Shown in pieces: positions 11,584-48,267 of a DNA stretch of 64,000 bases. This DNA is from Perca fluviatilis (lineage: Eukaryota > Chordata > Actinopteri > Perciformes > Percidae), in assembly GCF_010015445.1 (NCBI RefSeq), contig NC_053118.1:10958407-11022406 (forward strand). Direction: 5' to 3'. Position numbers and translations under genes: made by a program. The notes under the pieces are model-generated. The model was not told the DNA's origin. It made no database searches and saw only the letters and a list, made by a program, of their open reading frames with translations. The first letter of the stretch is position 1. Each line of letters opens with the position of its first letter.

Positions 11584-12802
11584 TGATATCATGAAGTGGC
11601 GTATGTATGACATGCCAATTCGTATATGCCATTATTGGCGTGTTATCAAGACGCATACTCGTTTTTAGCGTGTTTATCAAAGCCGTTTGGCCTCCATTGA
11701 CTTACATTACCTTGCGATTGCATGTGAATTGATGCCGTAGCAAGTAGTGTGAAAGGGTGACTTTTACCCAGGAGAGCAGGGATCAAGTCCTGCGTGTGAC
11801 TTTGTGTCCTGCGTGTGAGTTTTCCTTTCAATGTTTGTTGTTTTCCTAAACCCAACCAGTTCTTCTTTTCCTAAACCCAACCCGCGTGTGACGTTTCCTA
11901 AACCCAACCCCGTTCTTCTTTTCCGAAACCCAACCCGCGTGTGACGTTTCCTAAACCCAACCCCGTTCTTCTTTTCCTAATACCAACCAGTTCTCCTTTT
12001 CCTAAACCCAACCCACGTGTGACGTTCCTAAACCCAACCGTAGCTTCGTGATAACACGTGGCCTCGCGATAACACGCCACGTGGCTTTAGAAAGTGCTAC
12101 GTGGACGTTTCCTAAACCCAACCCCTTTTTTTTTTTCAATTTTTTTTTCCCCCCCCCCCCCTTAACCCCCCCCCCTTTTTTTTTAAACAAAAATTTTTTT
12201 TTTTAACCCCCCCCCCCCCCCAACTTTTTTTTTTATTTCTCCCCCCCCCCCCCCCTCTAATACCAACCAGTTCTTCTTTTCCTAAACCCAACCCGCGTGT
12301 GACGTTTCCTAAACCCAACCCTGTTCTTCTTTTCCTAATACCAACCAGTTCTTCTTTTCCTTAACCCAACCCGCGTGTGACGTTTCCTAAACCCAACCCC
12401 GTTCTTCTTTTCCTTAACCCAACCCGCGTGTGACGTTTCCTAAACCCAACCCCGTTCTTCTTTTCCTAAACCCAACCCGCGTGTGACGTTTCCTAAACCC
12501 AACCCCGTTCTTCTTTTCCTAAACCCAACCCGCGTGTGACGTTTCCTAAACCCAACCCCGTTCTTCTTTTCCTAATACCAACCAGTTCTTCTTTTCCTAA
12601 ACCCAACCCGCGTGTGACGTTCCTAAACCCAACCGTAGCCTCGCGATAACACGTGGCCTCGCGATAAGACGCCACGTGGCTTTAGAAAGTGCCACGTGGA
12701 GTGTATGCTTACGCTGTGACTTTGCAGACTGCTGTCCGCTGTATAACACGCCACTTTGCTTTAGGAAAGTGGTGTGTATGTTTACGCGGAGTCATGATAT
12801 CA
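11584..12802. mobile_element. Inverted-repeat element carrying a minisatellite
   Basis: The ends TGATATCATGA (11,584) and TCATGATATCA (to 12,802) are reverse complements. Next to each lies a GTGGCGTATGTATG-like word and its inverted counterpart. Flanking sequence on both sides resembles the GTTAGCATGCTAA repeat family (compare 53,880-54,080), so this unit seems inserted into an older repeat. The interior from about 11,840 to 12,690 is the tandem array annotated separately. No transposase frame is seen. Confidence 0.6.
11840..12690. repeat. Minisatellite with CCTAAACCCAACC core, interrupted by homopolymer tract
   Basis: Tandem units alternate between TTTCCTAAACCCAACCCCG plus TTCTTC, and TTTCCTAAACCCAACCCGCG plus TGTGACG. 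Together they form a higher-order unit of about 50 bases. A block with CTCGCGATAACACG and GCCACGTGGCTTTAGAAAGT occurs twice, at about 12,058-12,100 and 12,655-12,697. Between 12,124 and 12,256 the array decays into long runs of T and C. Those runs may be real slippage or a sequencing and assembly artefact. Confidence 0.85.
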
Positions 12803-14449
12803 CGTTGCTTTGCGACAGATGTTCAAGGTCCCTCAAGAAAATATTCTGACTATGGGCCTAAATTTGAATTTCCCCAATACCTTGATTTATGACCCAATGC
12901 AGTAGAGTACATGCGAATCGAATGACATTCCCATCAGCTGTACATTGTGTTTGATGCTAAATAACAAATGTTAGCATGCTAATTAAGGACTAAACTAAGA
13001 TGGTGAACATGGTAAATATCACTGCTAAAGATCTGCATGTTAGCATTTAGCTCAGATCACCACTGTGCCTAAGAACTAGCATGGCTGTCTTTGTGTTGTT
13101 TAGTGACACAACCTTCAAAATTCCATTGTCTTTACCAACAAAACTTAATTTAACTATTATTACTTATTGTTATATTACTTATTACTGTTATTTTCTGAAA
13201 GGCATAAACCCTGCATGGAGCTCTTGCAGAATATACTGGACTTAAGTCTTTGTTAATGGTTACATTGCCATACATGATCCTGTGGCCCAAACCAATTTAA
13301 TCAGGATTGTGCACACATCTTTTGCTGAATAAACCAAGTTTGCATTGACAGGTTCAAAGACATTTCCACTCACATGTAACACAGAAGGCACTTTACACTG
13401 GAGCGAGTGGTATTGATTATATATTTTCTGAGGTGATATACTACACATTGCACAGGGGAATGCAAGCAGAAAGGCACATGAACATATCTCCTCCTCATAG
13501 AAGATATTATCGTTTCTGACTGCACTGCTGAGAGATTAAATACAGGCACAGGATGTATTTGATGTAAAACGATATAGCATAAAAATGTGAACTATATGTG
13601 ATTGTTTATTGAAGAGTCAATGGTATGGTCCTTCAGATGCGTTCTCCTTTAACTCCTTTAAGTGACCTCATGGATTAGAGAGAAGGCTGAGTGGCAGCCT
13701 TGCATGCATGCAGATGCGTGTGTGCGTGCGCGTGTGTGTGTGTGTGTTTATTGGCGAGACTGTATGAGAGAGTGTGTGGGTGTGTGTACTGGACATGGAT
13801 GCACGCAGTTGGTGGATCAGTCAATTAGTTGATTATTTGGTTGGCTGGAGAAAGACAGAAGGAAATGACTAAAGAGGGCAGGATTTGGGGCATTAACACT
13901 CTTTGTGACACAGTCACCTGTATGCATGCTTCTGTTGGGTTTTGGTGCACCTGCACGCTACATCATTTCCAGAAAGATATTTCTGGTGTATTAAAACTAG
14001 TGTACACCAGTGAATGTTGCTCTAATGGTGTTTGCATGCAGTATGCTTGGTGTTCTGAATTTCTAAGGCAAATATTGTGACTTATTGAAATAGGGCATGA
14101 TAGAATTTCTCCATAGGGGTCCTTCCTTTGCTTTCCCATGCCAAAAGCAGAGAAAAGACTCTGTATTATCTTCCCATTGCGCTATTTTGTGTGTTTGCTT
14201 CCAGCCTCTTTGTTTATGGGCTGGGTTTGCAATGGCTGGAACTGAGTTGAAAAGTAATCTGAGATGTTTTACAGTAATTAGTCGTCTTTGTTGCTGCTGT
14301 GGAGACTGCTGCACTGACTCTGAATGGGGAAGGGGGGACTGCAATGGGGTTGGGGGTGAATGTGTGAGTGGGTGGGTAGCAGGGTGGGTGTGGGTCCCTT
14401 CTTTTGTAGCCTGCACTTCTCTCCCTCGCCATCCAGAGAGGGAATGGAC

Positions 14450-15272
14450 GGAGGCAGCTGTCACTTAACATGTGAATGTTCCGAGGGCGGCCCAGGGGTC
14501 TTTAGAAAACTCTCCTTTTTTTGCCCCCCACCCATTCCATTTTTCAAGCAGAAGCAGCATGGAGTTTCTGAGCCACAGTCAGACCCAGAGGAGGGGCTTT
14601 GTTGGATGAGAAGGGGGAGAGAGTGAGAGAAAAAGCCTGGAGAAGGTAAAGGGGGCACTTTGCCGCCTCGCTGCCTGGTACAGGAGCAACCTGAGCAGCA
14701 GCAGCGCTGGTGAGAATGCCATCGCCTTCCCGTTAAATGGAACCGGCTCAATCTGACCTCAATGTGAAAACTGCACTTGGCTGGGAACTGTGGGAGTTCA
14801 ACTGAGCCGTTGGAATACATTGTCTCCATCTGGGCGCACTATCCCATCGGCTATAACACAAGGAAGGAATTCCTCTATCACAGCTCCCACAACAAAGAAG
14901 AAAGGGAGAGGAGCAGAGCTGGTGGGAGGAGAAGTGAAGTAAGGGGAGGGGAGGGGTGCACTGTGAGGGGAGAGGAGGACATTGTTTGCCTGTGTCTGTG
15001 GGCAACGGAAAAGCAGGAGTTATCAGGGCATGTGTGAGTGTGTTTAGAAAGTGTGTTTGTATGTGTAAATGAGTGTACTAGATTGAGGTTTGTGGACGGA
15101 GTATGCATGTGTATGTGTGGAGTGTTCATTTTTGGGATGTTGGAGCCGGGAGGCCATTCAAAGGATGCTCAAACAAAGCCGGATTTTTTTTTTTTTCTCT
15201 CTCCTTTTTGAATGGTGATTGAGGACTTGCTGGATTCCTTTACTCAGGCTGTTTGGCTCAACTGTGCTTCAG
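14450..15272 (+). promoter_or_regulatory. Probable promoter and non-coding first exon of the short spectraplakin form
   Basis: This stretch is richer in G, GA tracts and CG than its surroundings, unlike the AT-rich flanks. It ends in a good donor, CTTCAGG followed by GTAAGT at 15,273. The next acceptor that reaches a credible start codon is the T-rich tract ending in TTTTAG at about 18,224. I infer transcription starts somewhere in 14.5-15.2 kb, with a 5' UTR exon ending at 15,272 and a first intron of about 2.95 kb. No clear TATA box is placed with confidence. The exact start site is unknown. Confidence 0.45.
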
Positions 15273-18224
15273 GGTAAGTGTGGTTAACGTAAGCTTCAAA
15301 CCGCCAAAACTGCCAGTAACCCAGGATTGGCTAACAGAGAGTTTGCTTTTGGACTTTGTTATTGAGGGAGCCATGTGACATTAAATTAGTTGTGACTGCA
15401 GGATTTTCTTCACTTATTCTAACCAAAGTGTGGCAGGCAATGAAATATTCCAGTAGAGACAACATCAGTGTGAATGGATCATTCTGGTGTAAGTATATTT
15501 TATTCAGTTCAACAGTTTGTTCTTTGTAAACAGTCTCTTAGCTGCCTGGATTTCATGAAAGGATGCAGAATACTGATCAACATTTTAACATATCTCAGTC
15601 GACTTGGCCACTTTCTATAACTATTGAATTTTTGCCAAAGCCATGCTGACATTAGATTACATACAGTAGCTTTGTGTTGCATGTTTAGAGGGCTGTCTTC
15701 GAGAGAAGCATGTGACCTTGTACAATATCCACCTTAAAATGTTATGAGTCTCATGGGTGAATGCACAGCTGCCATCCTTGATTAGGGACCACTACCATGA
15801 TTACTACTCCAGGACCTCCCTTAACAGAGGCAGACACATAACAGACACACAATATTATAGGGCTCTGCTGTTGTGATTGATGATTATTGTTCTGCTACTA
15901 ATTACAAATACACCCATACAATGCTTCTTGTGTCATGTAAATGGAACACTCGATGCAATACAAACAAAAAACAAACAAGACTTTCAATACATGCACATAC
16001 GCATCTCCCATATTGAGATTTAGATAAGAATTACACATGAAATGTAAAACCGAAGTATCTGGAAACGATAATATTAGGATTTATTTCTTTCATATTTTGT
16101 TTTGCATTGCGAAGCAGCTATACTATGTTTGTAATCAAATTCATTAGGAAATTGACTGCGGTCATGTATCATAAATCACTGTTGAGAGCAAAGAAAGGGC
16201 TGTCTGAATTAAGGGCCATTTCCAAATAGGTTAAGTAATGGGATGGGCAGGTCATCCGCAATATGAGTTAAATGGTGGAGTGGTTCTCTGGTTCCCTGGT
16301 TCTCCTTCTAGTATCAATAGTATAATGCTAGAAAGTGAAGTGCATATCAGATACCGGCTTAAGGCATTTTGAGAGGGTGTCTCTGGTTTGCTTTGATTGT
16401 AGAATAATGTAGATCATGGTATTATTAAAGTATATTATTATATGTGAGGGCTACAAAATGATTAAAATGCCTTTTATTAAAAAAGTATGTTGTATATCAG
16501 CGTGTTGCCCAGTCTAGTAGATATAGAAAAACAATATATTTGCATATTTATGTTTATAACATATCCCCGGTAGTCATTTCTGCTCACTCTAATGAGACTA
16601 CTCAGCATATCCTCACATACGTTGCTGCAAGATCACTGAACAGGCAACTGTGTAATTTAGCAAACGACCACACATGTGCTGCAGTAACCAGACACGGCAC
16701 ACCCTCTCTCTTGAATTGTTAACCCATATGAACACGGCAACAGACACTCTCTCTGCCCTCCTCAGGAGACCGCTGGGCAGTGATCTGAGCTAACTGGGTA
16801 ATCATTGATCTTGAGGCTGGGTCTTTGTCTGGGCACCACTCTCTGATCCGACTGTGTTCTCCCCCGTGGATCCATTGACTGCATCATCTGCTCTGCAGAG
16901 ACATACATGATGTAGGTAATTACTAGACTAATGCACATGGAGCCATCATATCCAACTAGGTCATTTTTAAGATTCTCATTTAGTTAAAAGCCGTGATGTA
17001 TCTTTATTATAATAAGATTCATGTTTGTGAGACGCACAAATGAGATTTGATTCAAACATGGGGTGGATCTCGACAGCAGCACAATGCAAAGTTCTACTTA
17101 GCGGCCGACTGTCTTTGTGTATATCCTCTGGCAAAGATAAGAGAGCTGCATATTCAGCATAGTTCTGTTTGCCTACTGTACCCATACGACATCCCAATTT
17201 CCCCTTTGTTGACCCATATTGGACCCCCCCCACAGATCTTTAGCATGACCTGAGGTGACCTGTATGATTCTGAGTGGAGCAGTCCAACCCCGCCTCAGAA
17301 GGAGGACCCGGCCTCGACAGGAACCCTCCCTGTGATCTCCTGATGGGCTCACCTCAGCTCCTCTAGACCAAGATAATTGCTTTCACCTTTAACCCTTCTG
17401 TCAAAACAATGAAGGCACTGAGCTGAGGGGGAAGCAGGCGGGCTGACACAGTTTGAAATTGTCACTGCCAATGAGTCTTTTCAGTAATGTACTAATTTTG
17501 GTCAAACAATATGTTGACATCTGACATCACGGTTGGATTCAAAAGCGTAATTCAGTGATGTAGTAGTGAGAGGAAAGCCCTGTATCCTACAAGCTCCCCT
17601 TGGTAATCATTATGGAATAGCATTCATTTGAGCTTTTCTCCATAAAAACACCATCACTTTATACTGCACACTAAGGTATACTGTTGATTGCTGCTGTTTT
17701 CCTATCTACCCCCCATTGCCTCCATGCCATCCCCCGTTATTGTCACCCCTGAGAAATGAGGCGATGTCTGCCTTTTTATGGCTGTCATATTTGATCAGAT
17801 CCTTAACGGGTTTCCCAGGGCTGGTCCAGGCCGAGTTAGGGAAAGAGCTGGCCGGTTGCCACTGGTTTAGCGTGCCAGGCTCAACAGTGGGATCCTCGAC
17901 AAGCCTGTCACATTGATTTCTAAGCCCAGAAAATTTCATTTGGTGATGTGAGATAGATGGGGAGCATGTGTGTATGTGGTCTAAAGGAAGACAAAGGGAC
18001 AGGGAATATCCAGGCCAAGTATCTCTGCTGTAGTTCCCGCTGGTCTTTCAGTGCCAAGAAAAGGGCAACATCACACAAAAATGTAGCAAATAAAGGATGT
18101 GAGAGACGATGTAAGCTGTGGCAAGCAATACTAAAAAAATCAGTGGTATAATTTTTATGTTGTTTTACACTATCAACACTTGTTCACTGCATGATGACCC
18201 AGAGCCCCCCTTGTCTTATTTTAG
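15273..18224. other. Putative first intron of the short form
   Basis: No coding signal is seen on either strand. The sequence is mixed and mostly unique, with no obvious transposon ends. It is bounded by donor GTAAGT (15,273) and acceptor TTTTAG (to 18,224), which makes it an intron if the non-coding exon is real. Confidence 0.45.
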
Positions 18225-18304
18225 GTAGCTGAAGGATCTTCCGCATGCATGGCCGAGGGGCCTTACCTCACCTATTACCTCACTAGCCTTGGGGCTGAAG
18301 GATT

Positions 18305-42127
<23,823 letters not shown>

Positions 42128-44062
42128 TTACCTCTGCCCTCTGAGAACCAATGCGTACACTGCAGCGCTGAACCCAAACACAGCCTTGGGGCCCCGAAAC
42201 AGAGCGATAAGCAGAAGTAACGTGAGAACAGGGCCCAAAAAACAATGCATCAGTCACATCTATAAAAAGCAGACCCTGACAGAAGAAGTACAGAGGGGAT
42301 GGTAAAGTGTCTTTGAAACTGGAAAATGTTTGTGCGTGCTCTGTGTGGACAATGAGGAGGTCAGTGCAGATGCGAGACAACGATTCTTTTTGTCCCCTGT
42401 TGCATTGCATACAGTAGTATCTGATTGCGTAGAGAGTAGGAATTGAAAAGTTCTGCATGGATGCTTATTGCATGATAGCCAGAGCCTTGCTTAAGTCAGA
42501 TTTAGTTGTTCCCCCCCCCCCCCCCCCCAGCTTGTTATTCTTTTTCGGTTGTAAAGATGAGCAGACGGTACCTGAACCCAAGAATAATGCTCTGTCGTGG
42601 GCAGTAATGTGGCGTAAGTGATTTTAAAAGTGACATACAGCCGGAACACATTTGTACATGGTATATAAGGGTGCTGTACTGTCCGTCTGACTGCCCCTAC
42701 TAGCATCCAAAAAACACATATACCAAAACCATAAGTATGTGAGGGGTACAGTATGCTGTCCTTCAACTTTGTGATATTAGTTTTGTTTTTATTTCATTCC
42801 ATAAAGATAACATTGTTGGCAGGGCCACGCTGTTTTTTTTTTTTGTCTTTTACCTTTTTTCGACACCATGTTTTCAAATAATGATGTATTTTTTTATTGT
42901 TTTTTACTGTAAGGATGTTTTAAACACTGGAGATTGCATACCGAACAATGTACTGAGGTACGACAGGTCATTGTTGATTTGTAGAGATTATTTTCTCAGG
43001 ATTGTTTTTTGCCGTCGGATGTATGTATTTCTATGGAACATTACTGTGAAAATGTAGATGTGTTGTTTTCTTTGTAACAGTGTACTTCCTGGGAAAGTTT
43101 TGTTTAGCACATTCTTTTCATAAAAAATGCACTTTTTTTTCCCCCTGTGTCCTACTACTTTAGATTTAGGTTATTTTACAAAGGGGGAAATCTGGCAGTT
43201 GTCGTGAGTAAGAGAATTCATTTTTCAAGAGAATGCACTGGAGGTGATATTTGTGGGTTAACAGTGTAGTTCTTTCAGTTAAATCGACCTTTTATTTTCC
43301 TTTTGTCCCCTTTTCCAGCCTGTTTTTCCAAAAGCAGTACATTTTAAATTGTCTGTATTTCTGTCTTGATGTTTTTTCTTCTCTGACCTCCAATCCATTC
43401 GGCAATTCTCACAACTGGCTGGATTTTATGACTCTACTTTTAAAGATGTTTAAGAACCATGTGAAACGCTGCATCTGTTTCCTTCAAGGTTTTATCACGA
43501 ACCCGAAGATACCAAAATGCATCGTTTCAGCAAAAAAAATAGTACTGGAGTATGTTATCCCTGAGAGAGAAGCAACTGCAGCACCACCATCAGTTTACAG
43601 CCGATGCTGTTCAGTGTTGCACTGTGCCTTGCTTCCACTCTGGTTCTATTATAGAGCAGTTGATGCTTACAATACGTTATCAGCAATGTAAAGCTACTGT
43701 ATTTGTATGTGTACCTTTGTACTAGATCTACCTGAGGTTGCATTTCGTCTATGCAGTTGTCAAAATGATTTTTTTAAAAGTCAAAAATGTTTTTACATGA
43801 TAAAGTACCTTTTCCTCTTGGCCTCAATGTGTTGATGTTGGAGAAGGGTTACAATTTGACTGTACTGTAAAAAAAAAATACATTAGCCAGATTTTACTTC
43901 TATTGCTATGCACCCTAATCTTTCTGTACTGTAAATGTTTCTATACCCAGCACTCATTCTAATGTCTAATTTAGGGAAACTGTAGATGAATGTCACTAAT
44001 AATTTTACGTCCACTTGTACAAAAAAAAAGCTTTTTGTAATAAAAATAAAAACATTTGCCAA
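42128..44062 (+). other. 3' UTR of the spectraplakin gene with poly(A) signal
   Basis: This is AT-rich sequence with no coding signal after the TGA. It includes a run of 18 C at 42,511-42,528 followed by AG. AATAAA at 44,039-44,044 is followed by AATAAAA at 44,045, so cleavage is expected near 44,060. The UTR would be about 1.9 kb. A long 3' UTR is usual for this family. Confidence 0.65.
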
Positions 44063-44180
44063 GATCATTCCCTCATTAATAATATACAGTTCTGCATTCA
44101 TGTGCTATTTTTCCTGAAATCAAGACAGACAGAAAATGATTGCATAAAAAGCAGGCTTTGCAGATGGACAAACCAAATGA

Positions 44181-44726
44181 TTTAAAGGAACACGCCGGCT
44201 TATTGAGACTTTAGCTTATTCACCGTTTCCGACGCAGCCGTCTGCTAACCATGTATAAACTGGTAACTATATTCTCAGAAGGCGAAGCAGTGCTACTTCT
44301 GCTACTTGGGCGGAGTGATTTGCTCGCAGCACCTGAGAAGCCCCGTGGTGAGGAGCATAGAGTAACAACGGTGCTTTTCAGGTGTTGCGCTTATCACTCT
44401 GCCCAAGCAGCAGAAGTAGCAGTGCTTCGCCTTCCGAGAATATAGTTCCCAGTATGTATACGGTTAGAAGATGGCTTTGTCTCATGTGACCTTGTTATTT
44501 GTGCACGCTGTGACTATACAAATCACAACATGTAAAGAGGAACATGTAGCAGTAGGCTAGATGAAGCCGGTTACCTCCAGGATCTATGCTAAGCTAGGCT
44601 AGCGGTGGGTGTGCCAGACAGAGTTATGACACGCACGGAGATGAGAAGGGTATGTATGGACTTATCTAACTCTGGGGGTTACTGTGACTAAGCTAAAGTC
44701 CCAATAAGTCGGCGTGTTCCTTTAAA
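44181..44726. mobile_element. Inverted-repeat transposon, ends TTTAAAGGAACACGCCGGC
   Basis: The left end TTTAAAGGAACACGCCGGCT and the right end AGTCGGCGTGTTCCTTTAAA are near-perfect inverted repeats, extending inward about 30 bases with mismatches (TTTAGCTTA / TAAGCTAAAG-like). It is about 545 bases with no transposase: a MITE. It has landed just past the poly(A) site. Confidence 0.88.
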
Positions 44727-44859
44727 ACAAAGTATGTTCATTTGTTCAGTTTGGCTAACTAATATGCGCATGTAAAAATTTCACGTGCATGTATTTTCTT
44801 ACCTCTGCAATAACCATAGTCTGTAAAAAACAATGGACAAATCTTCCAGGTCTGAAAAA

Positions 44860-45100
44860 GTGAAGCCAATGCGAAAGTGCCTTAAATCTGCATTCTGTCT
44901 AATTTCCAGCAGGGGGCGACTCCACTGGCACCAAAGAGAAGACTGTTTCTATAGAAGTCTATGAGGAAATAAACCCTACTTCTCACTTGATTTATTACCT
45001 CAATAAACATTTTCATGATGAGTTTATGGTCTCAATCGCTAGTTTTAAGTCTTCAATACAGCGTGATGTTCATTTTGTAAATTATGGTCCCATTTAAAAT
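44860..45100. repeat. Dispersed repeat, second copy of the 21.75 kb family
   Basis: It shares CCAGCAGGGGGCG, TCTATAGAAGTCTATGAG, CTTCTCACTTGATTTATTAC and GAGTTTATGGTCTCAATCGC with the copy at 21,745-22,010. Both copies are on the same strand. No coding signal is seen. Confidence 0.8.
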
Positions 45101-45281
45101 AGAAAATAAAGCAGGGTATGCTTTAGGGCGTGGCTACAAACCCACCTGTCAATCATTTTGACCCACTCACTCTGTGTTTTCACTTCATCAAACTTTATTG
45201 GAACATTTTGGTCACCAAAAAATGTCTTGTTCAGCATTATGCCAACCAGCTAGCTAGCCAGCGCTAGTGTTGGCTGATAAC

Positions 45282-45765
45282 TTAAAGGTCCCATGACATG
45301 GTGCTCTCTGGATGCTTTTATATAGACCTAAGTGGTCCCCTAATACTGTATCTCTTTCCCGAAATTCAGCCTTGGTGCAGAATTACAGACACTAGAGCCA
45401 GTCCCACAATGAGCTTTCTTTAGTATGTGCCATTTCTGAGAGGGGGGGCAAGGTGGAGAGTGGGGGTGTGTCCTTGACCAACTGCCACTTTGCTCATTTG
45501 AAAGCCATGATGTCTCTCTCTCATGGGTGGGCCAAATTCTCTGGGCGGGCAAAGCAGAGAAAGGGGAGGTAACCTTGCTCCTTATGACCTCATAAGGAGA
45601 AGATTCCAGATCGGCCCATCTGAGCTGAGGCAGAGCAGGATACCCAGGGCTCGGTTTACACCTATCACCATTTCTAGCCACTGGGGACCATAGGCAGGCT
45701 GGGAGAACTCTTATCAATGTTAAAAAACCTCATAAAGTGAAATTGTCATACCATGGGACCTTTAA
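45282..45765. mobile_element. Inverted-repeat transposon bounded by TTAA
   Basis: The left end TTAAAGGTCCCATGACATGG and the right end CATACCATGGGACCTTTAA are inverted repeats that start and end in TTAA, the target of piggyBac-type elements. It is about 480 bases with no transposase. The piggyBac assignment is inferred from the TTAA ends only. Confidence 0.85.
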
Positions 45766-46929
45766 GAAAAAAGCCTGCCGATCTTTACAGCCAGCTCTGT
45801 GTCGTACACGCTGATGATTCAGCAGATTTGAACATTGGAGTCTTATTTATTGCCCACCTGTACCTGGTGAATGTAAGTCCAATATTCACTCATTCTGTAG
45901 CTCAGTTTTTGGTCTCTACCAACTATGTAATATTAGCTGCTAAATTCTCTATTATGTTCACTAACTAGTCGAGCAGTTAGTGTACAGTGGGGTTTATCAG
46001 AGCTTTTTCATTAAAAACAGTGGTCTGCTGCTGCAGGAAATGATACTATGAGAGCAGTTAGACTGAACCAAAACAAATAGGCTAGACAAAAGAAGCTATA
46101 AAGCTCTTTAGACATTAGAGGAACTGCAGTGTCGAGTGATCATTCTCTGTGTGTTCATCACTGTGAGCAACCCTTTCCATATTACACATTGGCATTTGAT
46201 GCATTATTATAAAGATAATCATAATGCCAACTTTAAGGGAAAGATTACCATCCATATAACCTAATTATGTTCTAATATCACATCACATTGATGCATCTTT
46301 GCATTACTTACATTCTGTTTTAAGGAGAGGATACTGATGATAAATACGTTTTGTTTGATAGCATAATACAAAGTTTAATCTGTCACATCACCAGTCATCA
46401 TAACAGAATAAGGATAAAGGTCAGGTGTACATAGTCTTGTGTTTGATATCTTATTTATTGATGAATTCTCAATGGCACAAATTCAGTCTGTGGATCCCCA
46501 GCTCAGGTTGCTGCCCCCCTGTTGATGTCTAACAAGTGAATGTTTCAGACTCACTTGCTCCGTACATGCAGCACCAAAAACACAGTCATATTTGTTTAAA
46601 CACAGAGCCCAGCAGTTTTTGAGAAAGAAAGCAGAGTATTGTACTTCTACACAAATATTCACCGTGACTCCAGGCCACAGGAGTGCCCTGGTTTAACCAA
46701 ACATCCCTGTCCTGTGACTGGCCGTCAGTGTATTTTGCTCACAAAATACACACTTATGATAAGATATGCAATATTTTTGATTGTAGCAGAGCAAAGAGCT
46801 CATGCAATCGGACGTATTGCATTTACAGTATTATTCCATTTTGAGGATTGCATTCATTGCATCTTGCAGATCAAAACCTTGCCTTAAAAAAGATAAATAA
46901 ACAATTTAATTGGAGCCCAACCAAGAAGC

Positions 46930-47150
46930 AGACCTCTTTTTTTGCCCTGACTTTAAGTATTTTTTGTCTTGCACCTATTTCTTGGGGCTTTTCCGCCTTT
47001 ATTTGACAGGACAGCTAGGTGAGAAAGGGGAGAGAGAGTGGGAAGACATGCAGGAAATCGTCACAGGTCGGATTCCAACCCTGGCCCTTCGCGTCGAGGC
47101 ATAAAGTATACGTGTGCCTGCTCTACCCACTGAACCAACCCGGCCGCGGT
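46930..47150 (-). mobile_element. tRNA-derived SINE, minus strand
   Basis: The reverse complement carries a GTGGGTAGAGCAGGC A-box-like head, GCCTCGACGCGAAGGG, GGTTGGAATCCGACC (B-box-like) and CTGCATGTCTTCCCACTCTC, parallel to the SINEs at 37,175 and 38,585. The poly-A side is towards lower coordinates. Confidence 0.75.
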
Positions 47151-48059
47151 CCCTCTTCTTTTCTGACTAGGCTGCAGTATGCTACAGCCAGATATAAAAA
47201 TGCTCTGTACACTGTATCTTATGCACATTATATACTGTATTTCAAGATCAGTCTTCCTTCAATGGGTAATGCAAACTACCTATTAGAGTAGAGACTGTCT
47301 ATGTAGACCACTCAACTGAATGATCTCACACGGACACATTTGATGTATTTTAAACTAATAACTTTACTAAACATTATGTTTAACTCAAAACGTTTCAAAC
47401 GCCAATTTGCCAACAACAAAACAGAATGAGAGCAATAATTATTTTCATGAACGAATTACTTCAGTTGAACAATAATATTTCTTTTGGCATCTGGCAGCAT
47501 CAAACAGTCCACTTATTTCATTTGTTAGTAACGCAACAGTCACCTTAATCCCACATCCAGAAAAGCTCAAATCATTTGTATTTACTTCATCAAAAGTAAT
47601 TCACTTCACTGTCACGGGCCTGAAAAGAAATGCTTTTATTCAAGAAGGGAACATGTAGTACCAGTCAGTGCAGGGGTGGGAATGAAATACCATGAATTTA
47701 ATGCCCAACAGGGGTCATTTATTTGGGCTGGAATTTGTGTTGAACAAAAGCCAGGCTGTGCCCAACCAAACACCCACTGAGAAAGCACAGACAGCTGTCT
47801 AAAGTCATCTTCTGGTTGGCTAAGCTGTCCGCACTCGCTCGCTACAGAAATGGAGAGAACCTTCATGATAATGTAGACTTATCAGATTCAGTCTGTTCCT
47901 TTTCCCCTACTTTATTGCCAACAGTTTTTTAAGCTCCCTTTCCTCCATCCTACCATCCATCCTCTGACCCGCTTTTCATCTCTCTGTCCTCATTCCCTTC
48001 CTCCACCCACCCTTGCTGCTGAGGTCTTTGGTTCCCAAACTGGACCCCTGGCTCAGCCC

Positions 48060-48267
48060 TCTGCAGTCACATGACACAGATCCAGAGACCCAGAGTAGTA
48101 AAGTACAAAGCACTCAACTCGATGTGCATGCATGCTCTACACACAGAAACATCAGAAGGCCACTTTTGCTGTTACACCTCTGAACAGAGAAGCCCTCTGC
48201 TCACTTTACGCTGCACTTGTGTAACATCTCACCAGAACTGACTTTGCACATCCGTTCCCACAAGCAG
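48060..48267 (+). promoter_or_regulatory. Possible non-coding first exon or promoter upstream of the riboflavin transporter
   Basis: A pyrimidine-rich, locally GC-richer block (about 47,930-48,070) with TCACATGAC, an E-box-like word, precedes a strong donor, AAGCAG followed by GTAGGT at 48,268. It may be an alternative 5' exon of the downstream gene, whose first translated exon has an acceptor at about 54,434. No cap-site motif is identified. Confidence 0.25.

Larger units (their letters stand above)
4893..14450. other. Gene-free stretch: intron or intergenic, repeat-rich
   Basis: No reading frame with splice support and protein-like composition was found on either strand. It holds a CT microsatellite, a fish dispersed repeat carrying GTTAGCATGCTAA motifs (about 5,400-6,060 and again at 11,460-11,583 and 12,803-13,100), an inverted-repeat element at 8,567-9,124, and a minisatellite element at 11,584-12,802. 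The rest, including about 6,100-8,560, 9,125-11,460 and 13,100-14,450, shows nothing I can name. If the exons at 3.5-4.9 kb belong to the spectraplakin, all of this is intron. Confidence 0.6.

Noticed and set aside
11898..12675. Minus-strand frames with NVTRGLGLGKEE repeats
   Set aside because: They are translations of the minisatellite; the repetition comes from the DNA units and there is no gene context.
11840..12690. Interstitial telomere
   Set aside because: The core CCTAAACCCAACC resembles CCCTAA but the true hexamer is not repeated; unit length is about 25 bases.
14063..15129. Several overlapping open frames of 80-130 codons on both strands
   Set aside because: They overlap each other in many frames, are rich in Pro/Ser/Cys from GC- and GA-biased sequence, and have no domain or splice support. 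The region reads better as promoter and 5' UTR.
43251..43691. 146-codon open frame
   Set aside because: It lies in the 3' UTR of the spectraplakin gene, is rich in Phe/Cys from AT-rich DNA and matches no family.
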